Shown here: positions 9,772 through 18,872 of the stretch, piece after piece
Layout of the letters: each line of letters starts with the position of its first letter
Position numbering within the stretch: the first letter of the stretch is position 1
NCBI RefSeq assembly: GCF_016862775.1
Contig: NZ_BONP01000007.1
Location: 62,001-126,000 of the forward strand
Origin: Cellulomonas phragmiteti
Lineage (GTDB): Bacteria > Actinomycetota > Actinomycetes > Actinomycetales > Cellulomonadaceae
Length of the DNA stretch: 64,000 nucleotides
Direction of reading: 5' to 3'
Notes under the pieces: generated by a model
Told to the model about the DNA's origin: nothing
Seen by the model: the letters and a program-made list of their open reading frames with translations, nothing else
Database searches by the model: none
Position numbers and translations under genes: made by a program

Positions 9772-10383
9772 GTGATCGCGTCGGTGCACGGCACGGTGCT
9801 GGCGGTACGGCTGGACTCGGCGGTCGTGGAGGTCGGCGGGGTGGGTCTGCTCCTGCAGGCGACGCCCGCGACGCTCGCGGGCCTGCGGGTCGGGCAGCCG
9901 GGCCGGGTGTTCACGTCCCTCGTCGTCCGGGAGAACGCACTGACGCTGTTCGGCTTCGCCGACGACGACGAGCGCGACGTCTTCGAGACCCTGCAGACCG
10001 TCTCGGGGGTCGGCCCCCGGCTGGCGCTGGCGATGCTCGCGGTCCACACGCCGGACGGGCTGCGCCGGGCCGTCGCGCACGAGGACCTCGCGGCGCTGAT
10101 GCGCGTGCCCGGCATCGGGCGCAAGGGGGCGCAGCGGATCGTGCTCGAGCTGGGGGAGCGGCTGGGTGCGCCGGCGCCGGCGGGCGGGGGCGCCGCGGCG
10201 GTGTCGTCGGCGGACCACCGCGAGCAGGTCGTGGAGGCGCTCGTCGGTCTGGGGTGGCCGCTGCGCGCCGCGCAGGACGCGGTCGCTTCCGTGCTGGACG
10301 GCTCGCCCGCGCCGGTGGGGGCCGACGAGGTCCCCGGCGTGCTGCGCGCGGCGCTGCGGTCGCTGGGCAGCGCCCGTGCGTGA
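9772..10383 (+). CDS. ruvA: Holliday junction branch migration protein RuvA
   Basis: 203 residues, the normal RuvA size. RuvA binds the four-way junction and loads RuvB. N-terminal OB fold ([12 protein letters not shown]), two helix-hairpin-helix motifs ([13 protein letters not shown] near residue 80, [16 protein letters not shown] near residue 115) and the C-terminal RuvB-binding domain are in order. GTG 9772 is preferred: an upstream GTG at 9706 would read through the SOS box and adds no conserved sequence. A GGAGG-like site (gggaggagc) precedes it by 5-12 bases. Confidence 0.95.
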   Translation: MIASVHGTVLAVRLDSAVVEVGGVGLLLQATPATLAGLRVGQPGRVFTSLVVRENALTLFGFADDDERDVFETLQTVSGVGPRLALAMLAVHTPDGLRRAVAHEDLAALMRVPGIGRKGAQRIVLELGERLGAPAPAGGGAAAVSSADHREQVVEALVGLGWPLRAAQDAVASVLDGSPAPVGADEVPGVLRAALRSLGSARA

Positions 10384-11473
10384 CGGCGGTGCGCGGCTCG
10401 AGGTCGGTGAGCCCGGCGGGGACGCCGACCGGTACGGGGACGGCGAGCCCTACGGGTCGGAGTCGCTCGTGCGGCCCGCGGCCGACGAGCCCGAGCGCGC
10501 GGCCGAGGCGGCGCTCCGTCCGCGGCGGCTCGAGGAGTTCGTCGGGCAGCGGGTGGTCCGCGACCAGCTGTCGCTGGTGCTGCAGGCGGCGCTCGGGCGC
10601 GGGCTGGCGCCGGACCACGTCCTGCTGTCCGGCCCCCCGGGTCTGGGCAAGACGACGCTCGCGATGATCATCGCTGCCGAGCTCGGGGCGTCGCTGCGCG
10701 TCACGAGCGGCCCGGCGATCCAGCACGCGGGGGACCTCGCGGCCGTGCTGTCCTCCCTGGAGGAGGGCGAGGTGCTCTTCATCGACGAGATCCACCGGCT
10801 CGCGCGCCCGGCCGAGGAGCTGCTCTACGTCGCCATGGAGGACTTCCGTGTCGACGTGATCGTCGGCAAGGGCGCGGGGGCGAGCGCGATCCCGCTGTCC
10901 CTGCCGCCGTTCACGGTGGTCGGTGCGACGACCCGCGCCGGCCTGCTGCCCGCCCCGCTGCGCGACCGGTTCGGCTTCACCGGCCACCTCGACTTCTACG
11001 CCGACGACGAGCTCGAGCGCGTGCTCGTGCGCTCGGCCGGGCTGCTCGGTGTGCCGCTGGAGGGGACGGCCGCCGCCGAGATCGCCTCGCGGTCGCGGGG
11101 GACGCCGCGCATCGCGAACCGGCTGCTGCGCCGCGTCCGCGACTGGGCGCAGGTCCGCGGCGACGGCAGGCTCTCGCTGGCTGCCGCCCGCTCGGCGCTG
11201 CAGGTCTACGAGGTCGACGAGCGGGGCCTGGACCGGCTCGACCGGTCGGTGCTCGACGCGCTGTGCCGGCGGTTCGGCGGGGGCCCGGTCGGGCTGACGA
11301 CCCTGGCCGTCGCGGTCGGGGAGGAGCCGGAGACGGTCGAGACCGTCGCGGAGCCGTTCCTGGTGCGCGAGGGGCTCATCGGACGCACGTCGCGGGGTCG
11401 CGTGGCGCTCCCGCCCGCGTGGGAGCACCTCGGGCTGCCCGTGCCGGCGCCGTCCGACACGCTGTTCGGCTGA
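10376..11473 (+). CDS. ruvB: Holliday junction branch migration ATPase RuvB
   Basis: 365 residues. AAA+ motor of the RuvABC resolvasome. Walker A is GPPGLGKTT (about residue 84), Walker B is LFIDEIHRL (about residue 135), sensor text [18 protein letters not shown] follows, and a winged helix closes the protein. GTG 10376 overlaps the ruvA stop by eight bases; about 50 unconserved acidic residues precede the conserved [12 protein letters not shown]. Confidence 0.96.
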   Translation: MRDGGARLEVGEPGGDADRYGDGEPYGSESLVRPAADEPERAAEAALRPRRLEEFVGQRVVRDQLSLVLQAALGRGLAPDHVLLSGPPGLGKTTLAMIIAAELGASLRVTSGPAIQHAGDLAAVLSSLEEGEVLFIDEIHRLARPAEELLYVAMEDFRVDVIVGKGAGASAIPLSLPPFTVVGATTRAGLLPAPLRDRFGFTGHLDFYADDELERVLVRSAGLLGVPLEGTAAAEIASRSRGTPRIANRLLRRVRDWAQVRGDGRLSLAAARSALQVYEVDERGLDRLDRSVLDALCRRFGGGPVGLTTLAVAVGEEPETVETVAEPFLVREGLIGRTSRGRVALPPAWEHLGLPVPAPSDTLFG

Positions 11474-11559
11474 CCGTCAGCGCGCCGCGACCCGGTCGGA
11501 CGGGCCGTCGCAGGAACCTCCTGGGACGGACGGACGTTGGAGCGGCGGGCCGCGGCGCC

Positions 11560-11565
11560 TAGACT
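11560..11565 (+). promoter_or_regulatory. Putative -10 for yajC-secDF
   Basis: TAGACT fits TANNNT. A start site near 11572 would leave a leader of about 34 bases before ATG 11606. The 132-base gap after ruvB otherwise holds no gene. Confidence 0.45.
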
Positions 11566-11605
11566 GCGGCGGACGTTCGACACGATGCGGAGATACCACC
11601 ACCTC

Positions 11606-11992
11606 ATGGACTACTCGTTCCTGATCATCATGCTGCTCGCCTTCGCCGGGCTGTGGTTCATGTCGAGCCGCTCGCGCAAGCAGCAGCGCGAGGCGGCCGA
11701 CTTCCGCAGCAACCTGGCCGTGGGTGACGAGGTGATGACGGGGTCGGGCCTCTTCGGCACCGTCACCGCGCTGGAGGGTGACGTGGTCACGCTCGAGTCG
11801 ACCCCCGGCAGCTCGACGCGCTGGCTGCGTGCCGCGATCGCCCGTCGGGTCGACCCGGTCGTCGCCGACGACGCGCCGGACGACGAGCACGCCGTCGTCG
11901 AGGACGCGCCGGTGGTCGACGTGCCCGACGACCTGTCCTCGCTGCCGCCGGAGCCTCCGGCGGCCCGTGACGAGGACCGCGACACCAAGTGA
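11606..11992 (+). CDS. yajC: Preprotein translocase accessory subunit YajC
   Basis: 128 residues. One N-terminal helix (MDYSFLIIMLLAFAGLWFM) is followed by the conserved YajC body (RSRKQQREAADFRSNLAVGDEVMTGSG LFGTV) and an acidic, proline-rich tail. It joins SecDF in the accessory export complex. ATG 11606 is chosen because it begins right at the membrane segment; an ATG seven codons upstream (11585) is possible. A weak GGAG lies about 12 bases before 11606. Confidence 0.92.
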   Translation: MDYSFLIIMLLAFAGLWFMSSRSRKQQREAADFRSNLAVGDEVMTGSGLFGTVTALEGDVVTLESTPGSSTRWLRAAIARRVDPVVADDAPDDEHAVVEDAPVVDVPDDLSSLPPEPPAARDEDRDTK

Positions 11993-11998
11993 CTCCCC

Positions 11999-12022
11999 GG
12001 CCCGGGCGACGACGCCCGGGCC
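11999..12022 (+). terminator. Perfect hairpin between yajC and secD
   Basis: GGCCCGGGCG-ACGA-CGCCCGGGCC is a perfect 10-base stem with a 4-base loop, 7 bases after the yajC stop. It may attenuate or process the transcript and argues against a secD start upstream of it. Confidence 0.55.
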
Positions 12023-12075
12023 CCGACCCCACCGGCCGCGTCAGCGGGCGGTGCGCGCACGAGAGAAGAACTCCG

Positions 12076-14022
12076 TTGGCTCCTCCTCCCCGCCGCCGCG
12101 AACGGCCGGTCCGCACGCTCGTCACCCTCGCGGTGCTGACCGTCGCGCTGTTCGCCTCGATCTTCGCCGGCACCCGCTGGGGCGACGCGTCCTTGACGCC
12201 CAACCTCGCACTCGACCTCGAGGGGGGCACGCAGGTCATCCTCCAGCCGGTCGCCGAGGCGCAGGGCGACGTCACGGCCGAGACGATCGACCAGGCGATC
12301 GCGGTGATCCGCCAGCGCGTCGACGCCTCGGGCGTCGCCGAGGCCGAGATCACCAGCCAGGGCGGCGACAAGATCGTCGTCGGGCTGCCCGGCCGGCCCA
12401 GCGAGGAGACGCTCGCCCTGGTCCGGACGTCCGCGCAGATGGAGTTCCGTCCGGTGCTGGTGATGGGCGGCGCCGCGCCCACGACGCAGACGGCGGAGGA
12501 CCCCGCCGCGGAGGACGCCGCCGACCCCGCTGCGGATCCCGCCGCCGACCCCGCCGCGGAGGACGCCGCCGACCCCGCTGCCGAGGACGCGGCCACCGAC
12601 GACGCCGCAGCCGACGCCACCGCCGAGGACTCGGCCGCGGACCCCGCCGCCGAGGAGCCCGCGGCCGACGCGCCGCCGTCGGACCAGCCGACCAAGGCCG
12701 CACCGGACAACCCGAGCGACATCGCGTACTACGTGACCCCGGCCGTGCAGGCCGAGTTCGAGGCGCTCGACTGCACCCTGCCGGAGAACCGCACCGGTGG
12801 CGTCCCCGGCGACCCGGACACGGCGTTCGTCGCCTGCGACCAGGAGGGCTTCGCCAAGTTCATCCTGGGACCCGTCGAGATCCCCGGCGAGGAGATCGCC
12901 GGCGCGACGTCGAGCCTGGGCACCACGTCGACGGGAGCGTCGACCGGTCAGTGGGTCGTCAACCTCGAGTTCACCCGTGCCGGGACACCGAAGTTCACCG
13001 AGGTGACCACGCGCCTGGCGAGCCAGGGCGAGCCGCTCAACCAGTTCGCGGTCGTGCTGGACGCGCTCGTCATCTCGGCGCCGTCCGTCAACGAGGTGAT
13101 CCCCAACGGCCAGGCGCAGATCTCCGGCTCCTTCACCCGCGAGACCGCGGCGACCCTGGCCAACCAGCTGGACTTCGGCTCGCTGCCCCTGAGCTTCGAG
13201 GTGCAGAGCCAGCAGCAGATCTCCGCCACGCTCGGGTCCGAGCAGCTCCAGAAGGGTCTGCTCGCCGGGGTGATCGGCCTCCTGCTCGTGGTCGTCTACT
13301 CGCTGTTCCAGTACCGCGCCCTCGGCCTGGTGACCGTGGCCTCGCTCGTCGTCGCGGCGCTCATCACCTACGGCGTCATCACCCTGCTGTCCTGGGTGCA
13401 GGGCTACCGGCTCTCGCTGCCCGGTGTCGCGGGCCTCATCGTGGCGATCGGCATCACCGCCGACTCGTTCATCGTGTACTTCGAGCGCATCCGCGACGAG
13501 CTGCGGGACGGTCGCACCCTGCCCGCCGCCGTCGAGAAGGGCTGGGAGCGCGCTCGGCGCACGATCCTCGCCTCCGACGCGGTGAGCTTCATCGCCGCCA
13601 TCGTGCTGTACGTCCTGGCCGTCGGCGGTGTGCGCGGGTTCGCGTTCACGCTCGGCCTGACGACCGTCGTCGACCTCATCGTCGTCTTCCTGTTCACCCA
13701 CCCGGTCATGGTGCTGCTCGCTCGCACGCGGTTCTTCTCCGGTGGACACCCCGCCTCGGGTCTCGACCCGCGTCGCCTGGGAGTCGACGCCGGCCGCTAC
13801 GCCGGCCGGGGCCGGGTCGTCGAGCCCGGGCGGGTGAGCACCGCGCCCTCCGCGACCGCGTCGGCACGTGAGCCGGTCGCGGTCGGGGCCCCGGGCCAGA
13901 CGATCGCCGAGCGCCGGGCCGCGGCACGCGCCGCGCAGGCCACGGCCGCACCACCGCAGGACCCACCCACGACCGCTGACGACGCGCCCACCGACGGCCG
14001 TCCCGAGGGGAGCGACCGCTGA
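12076..14022 (+). CDS. secD: Protein translocase subunit SecD
   Basis: 648 residues; RND-type partner of SecF that uses the proton gradient to help Sec export. Six helices are expected: one near residues 14-33 and five in the C-terminal 250 residues (VIGLLLVVVYSLFQYRALG, GVAGLIVAIGITADSFIVYFERI). LDLEGGTQVIL marks the first extracytoplasmic domain. TTG 12076 is chosen: it follows the purine tract gagagaagaa, while the GTG at 11989 would translate the hairpin. Residues about 139-203 are an Ala/Asp/Glu/Pro low-complexity insertion not found in textbook SecD. The C-terminus has an extra 90-residue Ala/Arg/Pro-rich tail. Confidence 0.93.
   Translation: MAPPPRRRERPVRTLVTLAVLTVALFASIFAGTRWGDASLTPNLALDLEGGTQVILQPVAEAQGDVTAETIDQAIAVIRQRVDASGVAEAEITSQGGDKIVVGLPGRPSEETLALVRTSAQMEFRPVLVMGGAAPTTQTAEDPAAEDAADPAADPAADPAAEDAADPAAEDAATDDAAADATAEDSAADPAAEEPAADAPPSDQPTKAAPDNPSDIAYYVTPAVQAEFEALDCTLPENRTGGVPGDPDTAFVACDQEGFAKFILGPVEIPGEEIAGATSSLGTTSTGASTGQWVVNLEFTRAGTPKFTEVTTRLASQGEPLNQFAVVLDALVISAPSVNEVIPNGQAQISGSFTRETAATLANQLDFGSLPLSFEVQSQQQISATLGSEQLQKGLLAGVIGLLLVVVYSLFQYRALGLVTVASLVVAALITYGVITLLSWVQGYRLSLPGVAGLIVAIGITADSFIVYFERIRDELRDGRTLPAAVEKGWERARRTILASDAVSFIAAIVLYVLAVGGVRGFAFTLGLTTVVDLIVVFLFTHPVMVLLARTRFFSGGHPASGLDPRRLGVDAGRYAGRGRVVEPGRVSTAPSATASAREPVAVGAPGQTIAERRAAARAAQATAAPPQDPPTTADDAPTDGRPEGSDR
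12490..12690 (+). repeat. Low-complexity Ala-Asp-Glu-Pro repeat inside secD
   Basis: Imperfect repeats of gaCCCCGCCGcggaggacgcc encode runs such as DPAADPAADPAAEDAADPA. They lie in the first extracytoplasmic domain of SecD. Slippage-prone DNA of this kind usually varies in length between strains. Confidence 0.8.
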
Positions 14023-15107
14023 TGGCCAGGGGATTCGCCCAGTGGGGCAACGACCTCTACACGGGGCGCCGCTCGTACGACATCGTCGGCAGGCGCCGCA
14101 CGTGGTACCTCGTCTCGGCGGTGCTCGTCGCGATCTCGGGCATCCTGCTCGTCACGCCGGGGCTGAACCCGGGCATCGAGTTCCGGGGTGGTTCGGAGTT
14201 CACGGTGTCGGGGGTCGAGACCACCGACCAGCAGCTGGCGACGGACACCGTGCAGGCCATCGCGCCGGGGGAGACGCCCCGCGTCACGACGGTCGGCGGC
14301 TCGTCGCTGCGGATCCAGACGGCCGAGCTCACCAACGAGGAGGTCGAGGAGGTCCGCGACAGCCTCGCCGCCGCCTTCGGTGTGGACGAGGATGAGGTCA
14401 CCAGCGCCTACATCGGGCCGAGCTGGGGCCAGGACGTCTCCCAGAAGGCCCTGACGGGCCTGGTCGTCTTCCTCGCGTTCGTCGCCCTCGTCATGACCGT
14501 GTACTTCCGCAACTGGCGGATGGCCGCGGCGGCGATGCTCGCGCTGTTCCACGACCTGGCGCTCACGGTGGGCGTCTACGCGGCCGTCGGGTGGGAGGTC
14601 ACGCCCGCGACCGTGATCGGCTTCCTCACGATCCTCGGGTACTCGCTCTACGACACCGTCGTCGTCTTCGACAAGGTGCGGGAGAACACGGCGGACACGC
14701 TCGAGCAGTCGCGCTTCACGTACGCGGAGAAGGCGAACCTCGCCGTCAACCAGACCCTCGTCCGGTCGATCAACACCTCGGTGGTGGCCCTGCTGCCCGT
14801 CGTGTCGATCCTCGTCATCGGGGCGTTCATCCTGGGTGCTGGCACGCTGCGGGACATCGCGCTCGCGCTGTTCGTCGGCATGCTCGTCGGGACGTACTCG
14901 TCCGTCTTCCTCGCCACACCCCTGGAGGTGACCCTGCGCGAGCGGGAGCCCCGCATCCGTGAGCACACCACCAAGGTGCTCGCGGCCCGGGCGGGCATCG
15001 CGGACGCGGACGCGGAGAGCGTGGGCGCGGCGCCCCGCGCCACGGCCGCGCTGCGGCCCGGAGGTCACCTGGGTCCGGCGGCGCAGCCGAAGCGCAAGGG
15101 TCGATGA
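14022..15107 (+). CDS. secF: Protein translocase subunit SecF
   Basis: 361 residues. The SecF signature GIEFRGGSEF is near residue 51, with six membrane helices; GFLTILGYSLYDTVVVFDKVREN (about residue 204) is the conserved TM4 block. ATG 14022 shares one base with the secD stop, so the pair is coupled. The last 50 residues are an Ala/Arg-rich cytoplasmic tail. Confidence 0.95.
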   Translation: MARGFAQWGNDLYTGRRSYDIVGRRRTWYLVSAVLVAISGILLVTPGLNPGIEFRGGSEFTVSGVETTDQQLATDTVQAIAPGETPRVTTVGGSSLRIQTAELTNEEVEEVRDSLAAAFGVDEDEVTSAYIGPSWGQDVSQKALTGLVVFLAFVALVMTVYFRNWRMAAAAMLALFHDLALTVGVYAAVGWEVTPATVIGFLTILGYSLYDTVVVFDKVRENTADTLEQSRFTYAEKANLAVNQTLVRSINTSVVALLPVVSILVIGAFILGAGTLRDIALALFVGMLVGTYSSVFLATPLEVTLREREPRIREHTTKVLAARAGIADADAESVGAAPRATAALRPGGHLGPAAQPKRKGR

Positions 15108-15682
15108 GCGCGGTCGTGGACGGGCCGGGCGCGCAGCCCGGCCCGTCGACCGGTCGCGTCGAGCTCGCACGGCTCGTCGACGGACTCCTGCGCACCGTCC
15201 CGGACTTCCCGGAGCCCGGCATCCAGTTCCGCGACATCATGCCGCTGCTCGCCGACGCCGACGCGTTCGCCCGCGTGGTGCAGGCGCTCGCCGACCACGT
15301 GCACGGACCCGTGGACCTCGTCGCCGGCATGGAGGCGCGCGGGTTCCTGCTGGCCGCACCGGTCGCCGCGGCGCTGCGCGCCGGGGTGGTGCCGGTCCGC
15401 AAGGCCGGCAAGCTGCCCGGGCCGGTCGCGTCGCAGTCGTTCGCGCTCGAGTACGGTGTCGCGGCCGTCGAGGTGCAGCCGGGCACCATCCCCGACGGTG
15501 CGCGGGTCCTGGTCGTCGACGACGTGCTGGCGACAGGCGGGACCGCCGCGGCCACGGTGGGCCTGCTCGAGGCGTGCGGTGCGACGGTCGTCGGCCTGAG
15601 CTTCCTCGTCGAGCTCGAGGGCCTCGGCGGCCGGGCCCTGCTCCCGGGTCGCTCGGTGGACTCCCTGCTGACCCTCGGCTGA
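15104..15682 (+). CDS. apt: Adenine phosphoribosyltransferase
   Basis: 192 residues. Converts adenine and PRPP to AMP. The N-terminal FPEPGIQFRDIMPLLAD and the PRPP-binding loop VLVVDDVLATGGTAAA (about residues 135-150) are diagnostic. It overlaps the secF stop by four bases. The secDF-apt-rel order is the normal actinobacterial one. Confidence 0.95.
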   Translation: MSAVVDGPGAQPGPSTGRVELARLVDGLLRTVPDFPEPGIQFRDIMPLLADADAFARVVQALADHVHGPVDLVAGMEARGFLLAAPVAAALRAGVVPVRKAGKLPGPVASQSFALEYGVAAVEVQPGTIPDGARVLVVDDVLATGGTAAATVGLLEACGATVVGLSFLVELEGLGGRALLPGRSVDSLLTLG

Positions 15683-15754
15683 GGCGCGTCGCCCGGACGG
15701 CGCTCGCGCGGCGGCGCGACCTGTGCCGATGTCGGCCGTGGTCCGCAGCGGTCG

Positions 15755-15760
15755 TAGACT
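15755..15760 (+). promoter_or_regulatory. Putative -10 for rel
   Basis: TAGACT lies 30 bases before the rel ATG, in the 108-base gap after apt. A purine-rich site (cgggagggggt) follows at 15771-15781. Confidence 0.45.
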
Positions 15761-15790
15761 CGTCCGAACCACGGGAGGGGGTGCGCGGCG

Positions 15791-18178
15791 ATGGCCGAGA
15801 AGGTCGGATCAGGGACGGACGCGGTGACGTCGCCCGTCCCCGTGGCGCCCGCGCCCGCGGACGTCACGACACCGGGAGCGGGCGTGCCGGTGTCCCCGGA
15901 GGGCGAGCCGGTCACGGGGTCGACAAGCCGGGTGCGTGCGCGCCTGGCGCGCCTGTCGGGTCGCTCCGCGCCCGCGTACCCGGCGCTCGAGCCGGTGCTG
16001 CAGGCGGTGCGCACCAACCACCCCAAGGCCGACCTCTCGGTGATCGAGCAGGCGTACGTCGTGGCCGAGCTCGCGCACCGCGGGCAGCTGCGCAAGAGCG
16101 GCGACCCGTACATCACGCACCCCGTCGCGGTCGCGACGATCCTCGCCGAGCTCGGCATGACGCCGTCGACGATCGTCGCCGCGCTGCTGCACGACACGGT
16201 CGAGGACACCGAGTACTCCCTGGACCAGCTCCGGCGCGACTTCGGCCCCGAGGTCGCGATGCTCGTCGACGGCGTCACCAAGCTCGACAAGGTCACCTAC
16301 GGCGACGCCGCCCAGTCCGAGACCGTGCGCAAGATGGTCGTCGCGATGTCCCGCGACATCCGCGTCCTGGTCATCAAGCTCGCCGACCGCCTGCACAACG
16401 CCCGGACGTGGAAGTTCGTCTCCGCGCCGTCGGCGGAGAAGAAGGCACGCGAGACCCTCGAGATCTACGCCCCGCTGGCCCACCGCCTCGGCATGAACAC
16501 CATCAAGTGGGAGCTCGAGGACCTGTCCTTCGCGACCCTGTACCCCAAGGTGTACGACGAGATCGTCCACCTCGTCGCGGAGCGGGCCCCGGCACGCGAG
16601 GAGTACCTCGCGACCGTGCGCGAGCAGGTCGGCGCGGACCTGCGCACCGCGAAGATCAAGGCGGCCGTGACCGGGCGGCCCAAGCACTACTACTCGATCT
16701 ACCAGAAGATGATCGTGCGGGGCCGCGACTTCACGGACATCTACGACCTGGTCGGCGTGCGCGTCCTGGTCGACACCGTCCGCGACTGCTACGCGGCCCT
16801 CGGTGCGCTCCACGCGCGGTGGAACCCGGTCCCCGGCCGGTTCAAGGACTACATCGCGATGCCCAAGTTCAACCTCTACCAGTCGCTGCACACCACGGTG
16901 ATCGGGCCGGGGGGCAAGCCGGTCGAGATCCAGATCCGCACGCACGACATGCACCGGCGTGCGGAGTACGGCGTGGCGGCGCACTGGAAGTACAAGGAGA
17001 CGGCCAAGACCGGCCCGCAGGACTCCGCCGGCAACGACATGACCTGGCTGCGGCAGCTCGTCGACTGGCAGCGCGAGACCGCCGACCCCACGGAGTTCCT
17101 CGACCTGCTGCGCGACGAGATCGCCGGGGCCGAGGTGTACGTCTTCACCCCCAAGGGCGACGTGCAGGCCCTGGCGGCGGGCTCGACCCCCGTGGACTTC
17201 GCGTACGCCGTGCACACCGAGGTCGGTCACCGCACGATGGGCGCCCGGGTCAACGGGCGGCTCGTGCCGCTCGACTCGACCCTCGAGAACGGCGACGTCG
17301 TCGAGGTCTTCACGTCGAAGTCCGAGACCGCCGGGCCGAGCCGTGACTGGCTCGCGTTCGTCAAGAGCCCTCGGGCGCGCAACAAGATCCGGCAGTGGTT
17401 CACCAAGGAGCGCCGCGAGGAGGCGATCGAGCACGGCAAGGACGCGATCGCCAAGGCGATGCGCAAGCAGAACCTGCCGATCCAGCGGCTCATGTCGCAC
17501 GAGGCGCTCGTCGCGCTCGCCCACGAGATGCGCTTCGCGGACGTGTCGGCCCTGTACGCGGCCGTCGGTGAGGGCCAGGCGTCCGCCGCGTCGGTCGTGC
17601 AGCGGCTCGTGCACTCGCTCGGGGGGGAGCCCGCCCAGGAGGAGGACCTCGCCGAGGCCGCGCGCCCGGGAGCGACCGGTCGCCGGGTCCGCTCCGGTGA
17701 CCCCGGCGTGGTCGTCAAGGGCGTGGAGGACGTCTGGGTCAAGCTCTCCAAGTGCTGCACGCCCGTCCCGGGCGACCAGATCATCGGGTTCGTCACGCGC
17801 GGCGCCGGCGTCTCGGTGCACCGGACCGACTGCCTCAACGTCGAGGCCCTGCGCCGGCAGCCCGAGCGCATCGTCGACGTCGAGTGGACGCACACCAGCT
17901 CGCAGCTGTTCCTCGTCCAGATCCAGGTCGAGGCGCTGGACCGGTCGCGGCTGCTCTCGGACGTCACCCGGGTGCTGTCCGACCACCACGTCAACATCCT
18001 GTCCGCGTCGGTCTCGACCTCACGGGACCGGGTCGCACTCTCGCGCTTCGTCTTCGAGATGGCCGAGCCGTCGCACCTGGCCTCGGTGCTGACAGCCGTC
18101 CGCAAGGTCGAGGGCGTCTTCGACGTCTACCGGATCACCGGGTCGCGCGGCGCGGAGGAACCCGCCATCCGGGCCTGA
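15791..18178 (+). CDS. rel: Bifunctional (p)ppGpp synthetase/hydrolase
   Basis: 795 residues, full-length RSH protein that makes and degrades the stringent-response alarmone. Order: disordered N-terminus (1-65), HD hydrolase ([25 protein letters not shown]; about 110-250), synthetase ([34 protein letters not shown]; about 290-430), TGS ([10 protein letters not shown]...), zinc-finger-like region with KCCTPVPGD, and ACT at the C-terminus. Both catalytic halves look intact. It is the usual single actinobacterial Rel. Confidence 0.96.
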   Translation: MAEKVGSGTDAVTSPVPVAPAPADVTTPGAGVPVSPEGEPVTGSTSRVRARLARLSGRSAPAYPALEPVLQAVRTNHPKADLSVIEQAYVVAELAHRGQLRKSGDPYITHPVAVATILAELGMTPSTIVAALLHDTVEDTEYSLDQLRRDFGPEVAMLVDGVTKLDKVTYGDAAQSETVRKMVVAMSRDIRVLVIKLADRLHNARTWKFVSAPSAEKKARETLEIYAPLAHRLGMNTIKWELEDLSFATLYPKVYDEIVHLVAERAPAREEYLATVREQVGADLRTAKIKAAVTGRPKHYYSIYQKMIVRGRDFTDIYDLVGVRVLVDTVRDCYAALGALHARWNPVPGRFKDYIAMPKFNLYQSLHTTVIGPGGKPVEIQIRTHDMHRRAEYGVAAHWKYKETAKTGPQDSAGNDMTWLRQLVDWQRETADPTEFLDLLRDEIAGAEVYVFTPKGDVQALAAGSTPVDFAYAVHTEVGHRTMGARVNGRLVPLDSTLENGDVVEVFTSKSETAGPSRDWLAFVKSPRARNKIRQWFTKERREEAIEHGKDAIAKAMRKQNLPIQRLMSHEALVALAHEMRFADVSALYAAVGEGQASAASVVQRLVHSLGGEPAQEEDLAEAARPGATGRRVRSGDPGVVVKGVEDVWVKLSKCCTPVPGDQIIGFVTRGAGVSVHRTDCLNVEALRRQPERIVDVEWTHTSSQLFLVQIQVEALDRSRLLSDVTRVLSDHHVNILSASVSTSRDRVALSRFVFEMAEPSHLASVLTAVRKVEGVFDVYRITGSRGAEEPAIRA

Positions 18179-18207
18179 TCCGACGCGCTGGTCGAGGCGG
18201 GCTCGGT

Positions 18208-18792
18208 TCAGACCTGCCGCAGCGTGGCGCGGGCGGCGCGCAGCCCACGCCCGCCCGCGTGGGTCTCGAGGCGTCGCAGGGCGTCACGCGGGTCCAGGCC
18301 GTGCGGCAGCAGGTCGCGCAGCACGCGCACCGCGACCGGCGCCGGCTCCCAGCGGGCCACGTCGACGGCGGTGCGTGCCACGCTCGTGACCAGCACGTCG
18401 CCGACCTGCACCAGGTCGTCGTCGACGAGGTCGGCCTCGGCCGCGGTGCGGTCCGCGTGCGGCTCGGGACGGCGTGCGCCGGAGCGGACGAGCACGGTCA
18501 CCCGTGCCGGCGGCGGGCCGCCGGCGTGCACCCACGCGGCAGCGAGCCGGCCGACCGCGCCCCGGCGTGGCACGAGGTGCGTGAAGGCGCTCGCGCGGAC
18601 GGTCCGGTCCTCGGGTGCGCCCGCGACGCGGGACGTGTCGCGCCACAGGGGCACGAGCACCCCGTCCAGGTGCAGCCCGGTCCACACCCAGGCCGGGAGG
18701 TCGTCACGCCGGAGCACGACGGGGCCGGGAGCCGGGGGTCGTGGCCGCAGCCGGCGCAGGGCGGACGGGGTGGCCGGGTCGCCGTCGGTCAT
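18208..18792 (-). CDS. AbiEi-like hypothetical protein
   Basis: 194 residues, Arg/Ala-rich. The body (AWVWTGLHLDGVLVPLW, ASAFTHLVPRRGAVGRLAAAWVHAGG, VTSVARTAVDVARW, DALRRLETHAGGRGLRAARATLRQV) resembles the C-terminal half of actinobacterial proteins often named AbiEi-family antitoxin-like, including the gene at 55057. No N-terminal winged helix and no toxin partner are present, so a working toxin-antitoxin role is not supported. ATG 18792 is chosen; longer reads pass through the hairpin at 18799-18846. It lies downstream of, and on the same strand as, the DUF349 gene. Confidence 0.65.
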   Translation of the reverse strand: MTDGDPATPSALRRLRPRPPAPGPVVLRRDDLPAWVWTGLHLDGVLVPLWRDTSRVAGAPEDRTVRASAFTHLVPRRGAVGRLAAAWVHAGGPPPARVTVLVRSGARRPEPHADRTAAEADLVDDDLVQVGDVLVTSVARTAVDVARWEPAPVAVRVLRDLLPHGLDPRDALRRLETHAGGRGLRAARATLRQV

Positions 18793-18798
18793 GGACGC

Positions 18799-18846
18799 CA
18801 GGATGCCCGCCCGCACCCCGGGGTGGGGGCGCGGACGGGCATCCTG
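18799..18846 (-). terminator. Nested inverted repeat between the DUF349 gene and the AbiEi-like gene
   Basis: Outer arms CAGGATGCCCG (18799-18809) and CGGGCATCCTG (18836-18846) are perfect, and inside them lies the palindrome CACCCCGGGGTG. It begins 7 bases before the AbiEi-like ATG and 27 bases after the DUF349 stop. It could end the DUF349 transcript and also hide the next start. Confidence 0.55.
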
Positions 18847-18872
18847 TGGACGGACGGACGAGGTGCGGTCCG

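Noticed and set aside
18208-18792. Type IV toxin-antitoxin module
   Set aside because: No AbiEii-type nucleotidyltransferase toxin is next to either AbiEi-like gene, and the first lacks the winged helix.
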